Source: Sharpea porci
Lineage (GTDB): Bacteria > Bacillota_I > Bacilli_A > Erysipelotrichales > Coprobacillaceae
DNA length: 64,000 bases
Assembly: GCF_009695655.1 (NCBI RefSeq)
Contig: NZ_VUNM01000001.1
Span: 62,001-126,000, forward strand
Direction of reading: 5' to 3'
In this document: in pieces, positions 14,100-23,758 of the stretch
Layout: the number at the start of each line of letters is the position of its first letter
Numbering within the stretch: the stretch's first letter is position 1
Notes under the pieces: model-generated
What the model saw: only the letters and a program-made list of their open reading frames with translations
Told to the model about the DNA's origin: nothing
Databases searched by the model: none
Translations under genes and position numbers: made by a program

Positions 14100-16706
14100 T
14101 TACATTTTAGATTTAATCAATTCCACAGCTTCATTGATTTTATCTAAATTCTCACAGCCACCCTGTGCCATATCTGGCTTACCACCACCACGGCCATTTA
14201 AAATTGGGTTGATTGCTTTGACTAAATCGCCCGCTTTAAGCTCTTTAGTAAGATCTTTTGTCACACCTACATAATAGCTATTTTTGCCTTCAAATGTTGA
14301 TGTCATTAAGACAACACCATGACCTAAGCTATCACGATAATCAAAGCATGACTGTTTAGCATCCTTAGGATTCTTTTCAACATGAACGTAGAGGAATTTC
14401 TTACCATTCACTTCTTCAACATCTTGCGCTTTGGCTTTAGCTTCTAAGCTATTGAGCTTAGCTGTAAGCTTTTCGATTTCTTTTTGAGCAGCGTTGTAAT
14501 GCTGAACTAATTCTTCGACTTTCTCAAATGTTGAAGCTCTGTTTTTCAATTTCAGTACTTCAGCTATCTTAGTGACTGTTTCTTCTTCCTGCTTAAGTGC
14601 TTCATAAGCAGCTGTTGAAGTTACTGCTTCAATTCTTCTTACCCCTGAACCAACTGATGTCTCCATCAGAATCTTGAAGAGACCAATATGGCTTGTATTC
14701 GCAACATGGCAGCCACCACATAATTCAATAGAGAAATCTCCCATTGAAACAACACGAACTTCATCCCCATATTTTTCATCAAATAAAGCTGTTGCACCTT
14801 TCTTCAAAGCTTCATCTTTAGGCATAATTTCTGTATCAACAGGAATACCGGCAAAGATTTCTTTATTGATTAAGGCTTCAACTTCCTTCAGTTCAGCTTC
14901 TGTCATTTTAGCTGGATGTGTAAAGTCGAAACGCAAACGTTCACTATCGACATAACTACCTGCCTGAGCAACATGTTCACCCAAAACCTTCTTTAAGGCA
15001 GCATCTAATAAGTGTGTTGCTGAGTGATTGTTTTCAATTAAAGCACGTTTCTTCTGATCAACTTTCAAAGTGAATGTATCGCCCACACGAATAGCGCCTT
15101 TTTCAATAGCGACAAAATGAAGGTGCTGTCCATTTGGGGCATTCTTTGTATCTGTGACTGAGGCATATGTGTCTTCATTTTCAATAACACCAGTATCACC
15201 GACCTGGCCACCCATTTCGCCATAGAAGCTTGTTGTATCAAAGATGACTTCACCTTTTGATGTGATTTCATCACACTTAACACCATTTTCAAAGACACCA
15301 ATAACTTTGGCAGTTAATGGGGCATCATCATATGTAAATGATGATGGTTCTGTGAAGTCCATCAAATCTGCTTTCTGTGAAGCGAATGACTCTAAGTCAC
15401 CACGGGCATTTCTTGCTCTTTCCTGCTGGAGACGCATTTCTTCCTGGAAGCCTTCTAAATCAACTGCGAAGCCTTTTTCTTCGGCAATTTCTGTTGTTAA
15501 TTCTACTGGGAAGCCATATGTATCATAAAGCATGAAGGCTGTCTTACCATCAATAAGCTTTTCATCAGCCTGATCCATAAAGTTCTGAATACGCTTTTCA
15601 CCCTGTGTTAATGTCTTCGCAAAAGCTTCTTCTTCCTTCTTCACAGCAGCTTTAACGAACTCTGCCTTTTCTGGTAAATAGTCATAGAATTCCTTCATAA
15701 TATCTACAACAACATCCACAAGTTCATATAAGAAAGCATGATCAATACCTAAGCTTCTTCCATAACGTACCGCTCTTCTTAAGATACGACGAAGAACATA
15801 ACCACGTCCTGCTTTATCAAACATTGCCCCATCACTTAAGGCAAATGTTACCGTACGAATATGATCGGCAATCACACGATATGCCATTTTGTTATCTTCA
15901 TACTTGACATTACACATTTTTTCTGTTGCATGAATGATTGGTAAGAATAAGTCGGTATCAAAGTTAGTTTCACCACCCTGAATAATTGAAACAAGTCTTT
16001 CAAGACCCATACCTGTATCAATATTCTTATGTGGTAATTCTTTATATTCGCTTCTAGGAATAGCTGGATTACAGTCAAACTGTGAGAAAACGATATTCCA
16101 TACTTCAACATATCGATCATTTTCTAAATCTTCATGCAATAAGCGAATACCAATATGATCTGGGTCGAAAGCTTCCCCACGGTCATAGAAGATTTCTGAA
16201 TCAGGACCACCAGGACCTTCACCGATTTCCCAGAAGTTATCATCTGTCTTCCACATATGTGAGGGATCAACACCACATTCCTCTGTCCAGATACGATAAG
16301 CATCTTCATCATCTGTATAAACAGTTACATAAAGCTTATCCTTATCCATATTGATCCAGTCTTCACCAGTTAAGAATTCCCAGGCAAAATGAATTGCTTC
16401 TCTTTTAAAATAATCCCCAATCGAGAAGTTACCCAGCATTTCAAAGAAAGTATGATGTCGAGCTGTCTTACCGACATTCTCAATATCATTTGTACGAATA
16501 GATTTCTGTGCATTCGCAATACGATTGCTGGCAGGCTTTTCTGTGCCATCAAAGTATTTTTTTAATGCCGCAACACCGGCATTGATCCAAAGTAATGTAG
16601 GATCATTATGGGGAATTAAACTTGCCCCAGGTTCAATCATATGACCTTGACTCTTAAAATAATCAAGGAACATTTGTCTTGTCTGATTACCAGTTAGTTT
16701 TTTCAT
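14100..16706 (-). CDS. alaS: Alanyl-tRNA synthetase
   Basis: This encodes 868 residues, close to the usual length. The N-terminal class II catalytic domain starts with LTGNQTRQMFLDYFKSQGH. The central domain with tRNA recognition contains GRGYVLRRILRRAVRYGR. The editing domain has HSATHLLDAALKKVLG and the Cys/His motif CGGCHVANTSHIG. The C-terminal DHHA1 domain has NGRGGGKPDMAQGGCEN. It charges tRNA-Ala and clears mischarged Ser/Gly. ATG 16706 follows GAGGAGGAC. It is controlled by the T-box leader just upstream and leads the ireB-ruvX group. Confidence 0.97.
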   Translation of the reverse strand: MKKLTGNQTRQMFLDYFKSQGHMIEPGASLIPHNDPTLLWINAGVAALKKYFDGTEKPASNRIANAQKSIRTNDIENVGKTARHHTFFEMLGNFSIGDYFKREAIHFAWEFLTGEDWINMDKDKLYVTVYTDDEDAYRIWTEECGVDPSHMWKTDDNFWEIGEGPGGPDSEIFYDRGEAFDPDHIGIRLLHEDLENDRYVEVWNIVFSQFDCNPAIPRSEYKELPHKNIDTGMGLERLVSIIQGGETNFDTDLFLPIIHATEKMCNVKYEDNKMAYRVIADHIRTVTFALSDGAMFDKAGRGYVLRRILRRAVRYGRSLGIDHAFLYELVDVVVDIMKEFYDYLPEKAEFVKAAVKKEEEAFAKTLTQGEKRIQNFMDQADEKLIDGKTAFMLYDTYGFPVELTTEIAEEKGFAVDLEGFQEEMRLQQERARNARGDLESFASQKADLMDFTEPSSFTYDDAPLTAKVIGVFENGVKCDEITSKGEVIFDTTSFYGEMGGQVGDTGVIENEDTYASVTDTKNAPNGQHLHFVAIEKGAIRVGDTFTLKVDQKKRALIENNHSATHLLDAALKKVLGEHVAQAGSYVDSERLRFDFTHPAKMTEAELKEVEALINKEIFAGIPVDTEIMPKDEALKKGATALFDEKYGDEVRVVSMGDFSIELCGGCHVANTSHIGLFKILMETSVGSGVRRIEAVTSTAAYEALKQEEETVTKIAEVLKLKNRASTFEKVEELVQHYNAAQKEIEKLTAKLNSLEAKAKAQDVEEVNGKKFLYVHVEKNPKDAKQSCFDYRDSLGHGVVLMTSTFEGKNSYYVGVTKDLTKELKAGDLVKAINPILNGRGGGKPDMAQGGCENLDKINEAVELIKSKM

Positions 16707-16721
16707 AAGTCCTCCTCAAAT

Positions 16722-16930
16722 AAAAAAGCCGCTCCTAAAAAGGAACGACTTCATCGTGGTACCATCCTTGTTCACAGTATTTCTACTGCCTCTAAGACTC
16801 TTAACGCGAGTTAGACGTTGATGTTTGCATCACTCTCGAAAGTAGCCCACTCTTATCGACTGAAGATTTTCACCAGCCATCTTCTCTCTTTAAGCCTCTA
16901 AGAATTTAATCTTTCTCAACGATTTACCCC
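16722..16930 (-). promoter_or_regulatory. T-box leader of alaS, specifier GCU (Ala)
   Basis: Read on the minus strand, the distal stem I loop is GGTGAAA. The specifier GCT, followed by A, lies 28 nt downstream at 16846-16844. The antiterminator T-box AAGGATGGTACCACG is at 16769-16755. The terminator pairs 16741-16749 with 16728-16736 and runs into six T. It lets uncharged tRNA-Ala switch on alaS. Confidence 0.9.
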
Positions 16931-16933
16931 GTT

Positions 16934-16962
16934 ATTATATAAAATCAAGCTCTAAAAATCAA
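16934..16962 (-). promoter_or_regulatory. alaS promoter
   Basis: On the minus strand TTGATT (16962-16957) and TATAAT (16939-16934) are 17 bp apart, just upstream of the T-box leader. Confidence 0.8.
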
Positions 16963-16975
16963 CTGTCATAGCTAG

Positions 16976-17001
16976 AAAAAGTGTCCCCACTAAGGAACAC
17001 T
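16976..17001 (-). terminator. Terminator of the Na/Pi cotransporter gene
   Basis: AGTGTCCCC at 16980-16988 and GGAACACT at 16994-17001 form the stem; the minus strand runs into TTTTT. Confidence 0.75.
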
Positions 17002-17011
17002 TCGCAAACGA

Positions 17012-18013
17012 TTATTCAATAAAGGATGCACTTGTACGAGGAAGCTTTTCTGATACATAGCTAGCAGCTTCTTCTTCACTTCTTTCAGGAATAATCTTAT
17101 AGATGACTTTCAACAACATCTTATCAAAAGGCAACAACAAGAATGTTGTACCGATATTAAAGACGGTATGGAAGTTAGCAATCTGACTTGCCGCATTCAC
17201 ACTGAAAGACTGTACAATACTTAAGATTGGTGTAAAGGCAATAATGCCTACAAAGATTAATGTCCCAATGCAGTTAAAGAGAACATGGAAAGCTGCAATA
17301 CGTTTAGGACGACGATCACCACTCATGCTTGCGAGCACAGCTGTAATACATGTCCCAATATTTAAGCCACAAACCATGAAAGCCGCTGTAGAGAAAGGAA
17401 TCAGGCCCTTCATTGCCAAAGTCTGCAAGATACCAATGGCAGCACCTGATGATTGGATCAAGGCTGTAAAGGCAGCTGCAAATCCAATAGCGAGTATTGG
17501 ATTGGATAATGTTGTCATGAGATGAAGAAAAGCTTTTGACTTCTGTAATGGCTCCATCGCATCACTCATCATACTCAAGCCCATAAAGAGAACACCAAAA
17601 CCTGTTAAGAGCGTACCAATTGTTTTTGTCTTTTTCTTAGAGGCAAACATATGCATAAAGACACCAACAACCGCAAAGACTGGCGCAATGGCACCTACGT
17701 TAATGGCAATCATCTGTGCTGTTATTGTCGTACCAATATTGGAACCCATCACAACCCAGATACATCTTTGTAGGTTCATTAAGCCGGCATTCATAAAACC
17801 AATGAGCATGACAGTCATCGCACTTGATGACTGCAAGGCAGCTGTGACACCGATACCTACAAGTACCGCTTTGAGTTTACTATTTGTCAGTTTTTCTAAT
17901 ATATCCTTAAGTTTAGATCCAGCAGCTTCTTCAAGCGAATCAGACAAAACAGTCATCCCAAAGAGGAACAAAGCAAGCCCACCTGCCAAAGATAACCAAT
18001 TCGAAATCTCCAT
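17012..18013 (-). CDS. Na+/phosphate cotransporter (NptA/PNaS family)
   Basis: This encodes 333 residues from ATG 18013 (ribosome site AAGGAGAAG). There are about eight hydrophobic segments. Two inverted repeats carry the family QSS motifs: TAALQSSSAMTVMLIGF near residue 60 and TALIQSSGAAIGILQT near residue 210. It would import phosphate with sodium. The C-terminal PhoU-like domain present in longer NptA proteins (about 540 residues) is absent, which is a known short form. It is a single gene with its own terminator. Confidence 0.88.
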   Translation of the reverse strand: MEISNWLSLAGGLALFLFGMTVLSDSLEEAAGSKLKDILEKLTNSKLKAVLVGIGVTAALQSSSAMTVMLIGFMNAGLMNLQRCIWVVMGSNIGTTITAQMIAINVGAIAPVFAVVGVFMHMFASKKKTKTIGTLLTGFGVLFMGLSMMSDAMEPLQKSKAFLHLMTTLSNPILAIGFAAAFTALIQSSGAAIGILQTLAMKGLIPFSTAAFMVCGLNIGTCITAVLASMSGDRRPKRIAAFHVLFNCIGTLIFVGIIAFTPILSIVQSFSVNAASQIANFHTVFNIGTTFLLLPFDKMLLKVIYKIIPERSEEEAASYVSEKLPRTSASFIE

Positions 18014-18153
18014 ACTTATCTTCTCCTTTGCCTTCATTATAGTTCAAAAGAAAATGATAAATATCAAGCTATACTTAAGGAAATGTTAAGATTATGTAAA
18101 TTATAAAGATAATTTTAATGTATTTCTAAGATAGTTGAAGTTGTTCACAGTTC

Positions 18154-20349
18154 TTATTCAAAATCATCAAACGAGAAACCCATCATTTCATCGCTCATAC
18201 GTTGTGTCAGAGTCGTTCTGCGTGCCGCTAAATTCTCTTTGCGATTAATGGCTGCCTTAAAGACCTGGGTTGCACCAAGCAAGTAAAGCGCGCTCTTCGC
18301 TCTAGATAGGCCTGTATAAAGAAGATTCTTTCTATTCATGATACCAAAGTCAGAAAGAACGGGCATGATGACAACAGGGAATTCATTGCCCTGGGATTTA
18401 TGTACTGTCATACAATAGGCATGGGTAATAACACCGAAATCACCATCAATATATTCTACTTGCACACCATCAAAATCACAAACAATCGTATTGCTTGGAT
18501 GAGCAGGTGTCTTCTTGATAATTTCCACCAACGTCCCAATATCACCATTAAAGACCTCATCATCTGGGCGATTCTTAAGCTGGAGAATCTTATCACCCAC
18601 TCTAAAGATACGAGCACCAACTTTCAGCTCATCCTTGAGTGGTGAAGGGGGATTGAGTAAAGACTGCAATGCTTCATTCAATGCATCAACACCGGCAACG
18701 CCTTGATACATCGGCGATAGGACCTGAATATCTTTGTCTTCATAGCCATCATCGATATACGATTTCACTATATCAAGTACTTCACCAACAACTTCATAAT
18801 TAGGAATACTGATAAAATGAATATCATGATATTGTCTGAAGATGGTTTCATCATAGACATCATTACGCAAAGCATGGGCTAAAGTGACAATTCCACTGCC
18901 CTCTTCCTGACGATAGATCTTGTTGAGTTCAATGACAGGGACAAGATGACTCTTAATCATATCAGCAAGAACATTCCCTGGTGAGACAGAAGGCAATTGT
19001 TGGTCATCACCAATTAAGAGAATCTTATTGACATGCCCACTTGCTTCTAGAAGTTTCGCAAAGAGCACACTATCCACCATTGAAAATTCATCAATCACAA
19101 GCAAGCGAGTGGAAAGAGGATTGGCGCTATTCATGCCAAATGTGTTCGTATGCATATCCCATTTCAACAAGCGATGAATAGTTGCGGTTTCAAGGCCGGT
19201 TAGCTCGCTTAATCTTTTTGCGGCTCTGCCTGTTGGTGCGACAAGATCAATCTGGTCATCGGGATAGAAGCTTTTGAAAATACGCAAAATAGCTTTGACA
19301 ATAGTTGTCTTCCCCGTTCCTGGTCCTCCTGTGAGAATTGTTGCAGGACTGCGCATAAAGGTTGTAATAGCTTCTTTTTGTGTACTGTCATAGGTAATGT
19401 CAAGCTGCTTTTCAACTTCATGTATTTGTTCCTCTAAACGTGCTTCATCTAGCGTAGCTAAAGGAAGTTCGGAGAATTTTCTAAAGAGGGATGAGATTGT
19501 GATTTCTGAATCATAGAGATCATAGGGATAATAACGTTCATCTTCTTTGATGATCTTATGGTCATCAAGAAGATCTTTTAAATATTCATCAAAGTGTTCA
19601 GACGTTAACTGGGGTACAAAGCGATGAGCTGCTTTCTTGATTTCATCAAGATAAGCATAAGATGACCCTGTCTGAAAGCAACGCTCCGTTAACGCATAGG
19701 CAACAGCTGCTTTTAAACGGTAAGGATGATCATCCGCAAAATTAAGCTTTTTAGCGAGCGTATCTGCACTCTTAAAGCCCACCCCATCAATATCATCAAT
19801 AAGCTGATAAGGATTATTCTGCAAGACATCCAATGTCTTCTCTTTATAAAAGCCTTGAATCAGGCCAAGATTACGTGTTGAAATACCATGGCCCATAAAG
19901 AAAGAAAGGACTTGTTGGTCATAGGATTGATTATCAATAACTTGTTTGATGGTATCGATTTTTTGTTTATTCATGCCCTTAATGCCAACCAGACAGCTCG
20001 CATCTTCCTTAATCATCTTTAAAGCATCCTCTCCCAATGCATCAACAATGGCTGTTGCCTGCTTTTCGCCAATGCCCTTAAAAAGCGATGAAGAGAGATA
20101 GCGAATAATACGTTCACGATCATCCGCCAATAGAACTTCATAGCTCTTTAACTGGAACTGCTTGCCATAGCGGGGATGATGAATAAATTCTCCTTCTATA
20201 CGATAACGTTCATCACTTTCGACATAACTCATATTGCCAGTAATCGTAAAAGGTGTCATTTCTTCATTTGCTTCAAATGTTGCCACAATGAACTTTGATT
20301 CTTCATTATAATACCGTATGCGGGTAATCATTCCTGTATATGTGAGCAT
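18154..20349 (-). CDS. recD2: RecD2-family 5'-3' DNA helicase
   Basis: This encodes 731 residues. The N-terminal OB-like region is followed by helix-hairpin-helix stretches (GIGEKQATAIVDALG, GIKGMNKQKIDTI), as in RecD2. The SF1B motor carries Walker A GGPGTGKTT near residue 345, the DEFSM Walker B box and HKSQGNEFPVVIM in the C-terminal part. RecD2 acts in DNA repair and replication-fork maintenance without RecBC. ATG 20349 overlaps the mnmA stop, so the two are co-translated. Confidence 0.93.
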   Translation of the reverse strand: MLTYTGMITRIRYYNEESKFIVATFEANEEMTPFTITGNMSYVESDERYRIEGEFIHHPRYGKQFQLKSYEVLLADDRERIIRYLSSSLFKGIGEKQATAIVDALGEDALKMIKEDASCLVGIKGMNKQKIDTIKQVIDNQSYDQQVLSFFMGHGISTRNLGLIQGFYKEKTLDVLQNNPYQLIDDIDGVGFKSADTLAKKLNFADDHPYRLKAAVAYALTERCFQTGSSYAYLDEIKKAAHRFVPQLTSEHFDEYLKDLLDDHKIIKEDERYYPYDLYDSEITISSLFRKFSELPLATLDEARLEEQIHEVEKQLDITYDSTQKEAITTFMRSPATILTGGPGTGKTTIVKAILRIFKSFYPDDQIDLVAPTGRAAKRLSELTGLETATIHRLLKWDMHTNTFGMNSANPLSTRLLVIDEFSMVDSVLFAKLLEASGHVNKILLIGDDQQLPSVSPGNVLADMIKSHLVPVIELNKIYRQEEGSGIVTLAHALRNDVYDETIFRQYHDIHFISIPNYEVVGEVLDIVKSYIDDGYEDKDIQVLSPMYQGVAGVDALNEALQSLLNPPSPLKDELKVGARIFRVGDKILQLKNRPDDEVFNGDIGTLVEIIKKTPAHPSNTIVCDFDGVQVEYIDGDFGVITHAYCMTVHKSQGNEFPVVIMPVLSDFGIMNRKNLLYTGLSRAKSALYLLGATQVFKAAINRKENLAARRTTLTQRMSDEMMGFSFDDFE

Positions 20350-21479
20350 TATAAGTATGTTATCTCCTCATTATTCTTATAGACCTTATCGATTGTTCCT
20401 CCGCCAAGACATACTTCTCCTTGATAGAAGACAGCTTCCTGTCCTGGTGTCACACTCTTGACCTGGTTCTTAAATGTACAATAAAGTGTACCATCCTCAT
20501 TGAAATGAATGGAAACATCATTATCTTTCTGGCGATATCTGAATTTTGCAGTACAGTCATATTCACCTACTAGTGGTTTACCAGAGATCCAGTTGACATC
20601 CGTCACAGTGCAGCCATCACTCATCAGCCATTTATTCTGATCACCTTGGGCAATGTAGAGGATATTCTGGTCATAATCCTTTCCACATACAAACCAAGGA
20701 CCACCCTTACCACCAATATTCAGACCCTTTCTTTGTCCGATTGTATAATACATAATACCTTGATGTTCACCAATGACCTTCTTTGTTTCAATATCCACCA
20801 TCTTCCCTGGTTTAGCAGGAATATAGTTCTTTAAGAAGGCTTTGAAGTCGCGTTCACCAATAAAACAAATACCCGTGCTGTCTTTCTTCTTGGCAACAGG
20901 AAGATTCTGTTCTAAGGCAATCTTTCTGACTTCTGGCTTTGTGATATCACCAAGTGGGAAAAGGACACGTTCTAACTGATGCTGATTAAGCTGACATAAG
21001 AAATAAGTCTGATCCTTATTATTATCTACACCTCTTAACATGACACTTTCTCCATCCTGGTGATGTTCAATACGCGCATAATGTCCCGTCGCAATCCAGT
21101 CTGCATCAATGGAGAAAGCATAATCAAGGAAGGCTTTGAATTTGATTTCTTTATTGCAGAGGATATCAGGATTAGGTGTGCGCCCTTTCGCATATTCTTC
21201 TAAGAAATAAGTAAAGACACGATCCCAATATTCCTTAATAAAATCAACACGTCTTAATTCTAAGCCAAGATGTTCTGCAACAGCTTTAGCATCGGCATAG
21301 TCCACTTCCTGTGAACAGACATCATCATTTATAGTTGGATTGCCTAAATAGTCATTATTGAGCTGTGAATCCCAGTTACGCATAAAGACAGGTACAACTT
21401 CATAACCTGCTTCCTTCAACAAATAAGCTGCAACAGCACTATCTACGCCTCCACTTAAACCTAATACAACTCTTTCCAT
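20349..21479 (-). CDS. mnmA: tRNA-specific 2-thiouridylase MnmA
   Basis: This encodes 376 residues from ATG 21479 (ribosome site GAGGAG); longer in-frame starts have no site. The PP-loop GLSGGVDSAVAAYLL binds ATP. Two catalytic Cys lie in NPDILCNKEIKF and GICFIGERDF. It thiolates U34 of tRNA-Lys, tRNA-Glu and tRNA-Gln using sulfur delivered by a cysteine desulfurase, which is not in this window. It is followed directly by recD2. Confidence 0.95.
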   Translation of the reverse strand: MERVVLGLSGGVDSAVAAYLLKEAGYEVVPVFMRNWDSQLNNDYLGNPTINDDVCSQEVDYADAKAVAEHLGLELRRVDFIKEYWDRVFTYFLEEYAKGRTPNPDILCNKEIKFKAFLDYAFSIDADWIATGHYARIEHHQDGESVMLRGVDNNKDQTYFLCQLNQHQLERVLFPLGDITKPEVRKIALEQNLPVAKKKDSTGICFIGERDFKAFLKNYIPAKPGKMVDIETKKVIGEHQGIMYYTIGQRKGLNIGGKGGPWFVCGKDYDQNILYIAQGDQNKWLMSDGCTVTDVNWISGKPLVGEYDCTAKFRYRQKDNDVSIHFNEDGTLYCTFKNQVKSVTPGQEAVFYQGEVCLGGGTIDKVYKNNEEITYL

Positions 21480-21560
21480 AATCCTACTCCTCTCATTTTC
21501 GTCACCCTCCATTAAAAAACAAATTTCCAAAATAATCAAGATATCTACTTATCTACCAAC

Positions 21561-21585
21561 AAAAAAAGCAGGTTTCCCTGCTTTT
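21561..21585 (-). terminator. Terminator of the glucokinase gene
   Basis: AAAAGCAGG (21564-21572) pairs with CCTGCTTTT (21577-21585), with a T-run on the minus strand. Confidence 0.9.
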
Positions 21586-21586
21586 C

Positions 21587-22510
21587 TTATTCACCTAGCT
21601 GACTCATTGGTAACATTGCTGCACCAATCGCACCACAGTCATCAAGCTTCTTTAATAAAAGTGGAATATGATTACGCATACCAACATGAATCTTACTATT
21701 GAACTGTTCATTTAAAGTATCCCAGAAATAATCTCTGCTCTTCATGACACCACCACCAAGTACAAAGCAATGTGGATCAACAGTATGAGCAATATTAGCC
21801 AGCATTGAGCTTAATTCATCAATAGCTTCATCAGCAATCTTCTTAGCTTCAGCATTACCTTCTGATGCCAATTCAAAGACATTCCCCGCATGCTTAATGA
21901 CATCCTTGCCCAAGATGGCCTGAGCTTTTGCCGTAATAGCTGTACCTGAACATTCCGCTTCAACAGCACCTGGGTTTAATGCCCCCTGCTTACGTCCATT
22001 AGGCTTAATGATCATGTTGCCGATTTCACCTGCATGACCACGTCCACCAGAAATAAGCTTACCATCCACAATGAATGCACCGCCAACACCTGTTGAAACA
22101 GTGATGAAGTAGACTGTTGGATAGCCTTTACCAGCACCAAGCAAAGCTTCAGCTAAACCAGCACAGTTCGCATCATTATCCATAAAGACAGGTTTATCGA
22201 ATTCTTCAGAAAGCTCACTGGCAATTGGATATCCTGCAAAACCTGGTAAATTACTTGCCATGATCATTGTACCATGGACAGTATCAACAGGTCCTGGAAC
22301 ACCAACACCAATACCATGTATGTTTTCAAAGCCATTGCATGCATCATAATCCAATGTACGAATCATACGTTTAATCTTGCTGACAACATATTCAGGACCA
22401 TTTTCACTTTCTGTCGATTCCTTGACTTCTGAATAAGTCTGTCCCTTCTCATCAACAAGTAGTGTACGGACATTCGTACCTCCTAAGTCAACACCAATAT
22501 AAAATTTCAT
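21587..22510 (-). CDS. glcK: ROK-family glucokinase
   Basis: This encodes 307 residues from ATG 22510 (ribosome site GGGAGGAAAA). The ATP-binding motif is GVDLGGTNVR (residues 5-14). Other matches are VGVPGPVDTVHG, NDANCAGLAEALLGAGKG and STGVGGAFI. The usual ROK zinc motif CxCGxxGCxE is replaced by NGRKQGALNPGAVEAECSG, so the structural zinc is probably absent. It phosphorylates glucose or a related hexose at C6. A repressor is unlikely because no N-terminal HTH is present. It is a stand-alone gene. Confidence 0.85.
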   Translation of the reverse strand: MKFYIGVDLGGTNVRTLLVDEKGQTYSEVKESTESENGPEYVVSKIKRMIRTLDYDACNGFENIHGIGVGVPGPVDTVHGTMIMASNLPGFAGYPIASELSEEFDKPVFMDNDANCAGLAEALLGAGKGYPTVYFITVSTGVGGAFIVDGKLISGGRGHAGEIGNMIIKPNGRKQGALNPGAVEAECSGTAITAKAQAILGKDVIKHAGNVFELASEGNAEAKKIADEAIDELSSMLANIAHTVDPHCFVLGGGVMKSRDYFWDTLNEQFNSKIHVGMRNHIPLLLKKLDDCGAIGAAMLPMSQLGE

Positions 22511-22571
22511 ACAAGATTTTCCTCCCTTAACGTTTACATTATAATATAGATATATCAAAGATGAAAGCACT

Positions 22572-23537
22572 TTAAAAGAGGTCATCAACGATTTCCTTAA
22601 ATTTTCCACTTAATGGAGAAGTAAAGGTCTTATCCTTTAAATATTTCATTGAACCAAATGGTTTTGTAAAGGTAAGCGAATAAGCATGAAGAAGCTGATT
22701 ATTGAATTTATATGACTTAGCGATTTCCTTATTCCAATGAAAATCACCATATTTACGATCGCCCATAACAGGATGTCCCTCTGATGCAAGATGGACCCTG
22801 ATTTGATGTGTTCTTCCGGTCACCAAGCTCACTTCTACTAAAGAGACATCATTGCCATAACGAAGAGGATGTACAAGAGTATGCATCGTTAAAGCATTAG
22901 GATAGTCAGCACTGACAACACGCATCTTGCCAGCATCCTGATCTTTCACTACATAACCTTTTAAATCCGCCTCATCCATATGTCCTTTGACAACTGTCAA
23001 ATACTTCTTATCAATACAATGCCTTTTCTTCATCATCTCATTAAGATCCTGAAGAGCACGCATATCCTTACCATAAATCACTAAGCCACTCGTATTACGA
23101 TCTAGACGGTGAACAGGTCCAGGAGTAAAACCTAGATCTTTTTGGGGATCATATTCTCCCTTCTTAGACAAATAAGTGAGAACCTGGTTAGAAAGGACAT
23201 TGATTTCTTCCTTTTCATCAGGCTGGACAAGCAAGCCAACAGGCTTATCGACAATGAGGATGTGTTCATCCTCATAAATCACTTTGAACTGAATAGGTAA
23301 ATCATAGATGGTTGTTGCTTTACTATATTCCGCAAAACGATCATCATAGAGAAAGAGACTGACTTCATCACCATACTGAACAATATAATTTTCTTTCACC
23401 TTTACACCATTAACTTTAACATCTTTCTTTCTGAGCATTTTATATACAAAGCCTTTTGGGGCATTGGGTAAAAGCTTATTTAAATATTTATCGATGCGCT
23501 GATTCTCATGCAGGTGGTCTATTTTTAATATTTTCAT
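22572..23537 (-). CDS. RluD/RluA-family 23S rRNA pseudouridine synthase
   Basis: This encodes 321 residues. The N-terminal S4-like RNA-binding part spans residues 10-70 (DKYLNKLLPNAPKGFVYKML, RKKDVKVNG). The catalytic RluA-type domain carries PVHRLDRNTSGLVIYGK with the active Asp and GRTHQIRVHLASEGHPVMGD. It converts specific uridines in large-subunit rRNA to pseudouridine; the exact sites cannot be set from sequence. The ribosome site is GGAGAATG. It is monocistronic, or read before glcK across a 61-bp gap. Confidence 0.88.
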   Translation of the reverse strand: MKILKIDHLHENQRIDKYLNKLLPNAPKGFVYKMLRKKDVKVNGVKVKENYIVQYGDEVSLFLYDDRFAEYSKATTIYDLPIQFKVIYEDEHILIVDKPVGLLVQPDEKEEINVLSNQVLTYLSKKGEYDPQKDLGFTPGPVHRLDRNTSGLVIYGKDMRALQDLNEMMKKRHCIDKKYLTVVKGHMDEADLKGYVVKDQDAGKMRVVSADYPNALTMHTLVHPLRYGNDVSLVEVSLVTGRTHQIRVHLASEGHPVMGDRKYGDFHWNKEIAKSYKFNNQLLHAYSLTFTKPFGSMKYLKDKTFTSPLSGKFKEIVDDLF

Positions 23538-23640
23538 AACATTCTCCTATTTCACATATACCTTACAACAACTTCCCATCAATTACTACTATGCATTTCA
23601 AAAAGTAAGCCTTTACATTTTCATATAAATGTGGTAATGT

Positions 23641-23722
23641 ATTCATAGTAAGTCAAAAACTTACTCCCCCTATTATCAGAAGAGAATAAAAGAACGAAGA
23701 ATGCGCCCCCGCATTCTTTTTT
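23641..23722 (+). ncRNA. Candidate small RNA before the NUDIX gene
   Basis: No coding frame longer than a few codons exists here, yet a stem AGTAAGT/ACTTACT (23647-23665) is followed by a strong terminator at 23698-23722. The next gene has its own TATAAT at 23736-23741, after that terminator. A possible promoter TTTACA (23612-23617) with a weak -10 at 23635-23640 could start an RNA of about 75-80 nt. It could also be an attenuated leader of the NUDIX gene. Confidence 0.35.
23698..23722 (+). terminator. Strong terminator upstream of the NUDIX gene
   Basis: AGAATGCG (23698-23705) and CGCATTCT (23710-23717) form an 8-bp stem with a CCCC loop, followed by six T. Confidence 0.85.
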
Positions 23723-23758
23723 CTTTGATTAATGATATAATGGGAACGAGGTGGAATA

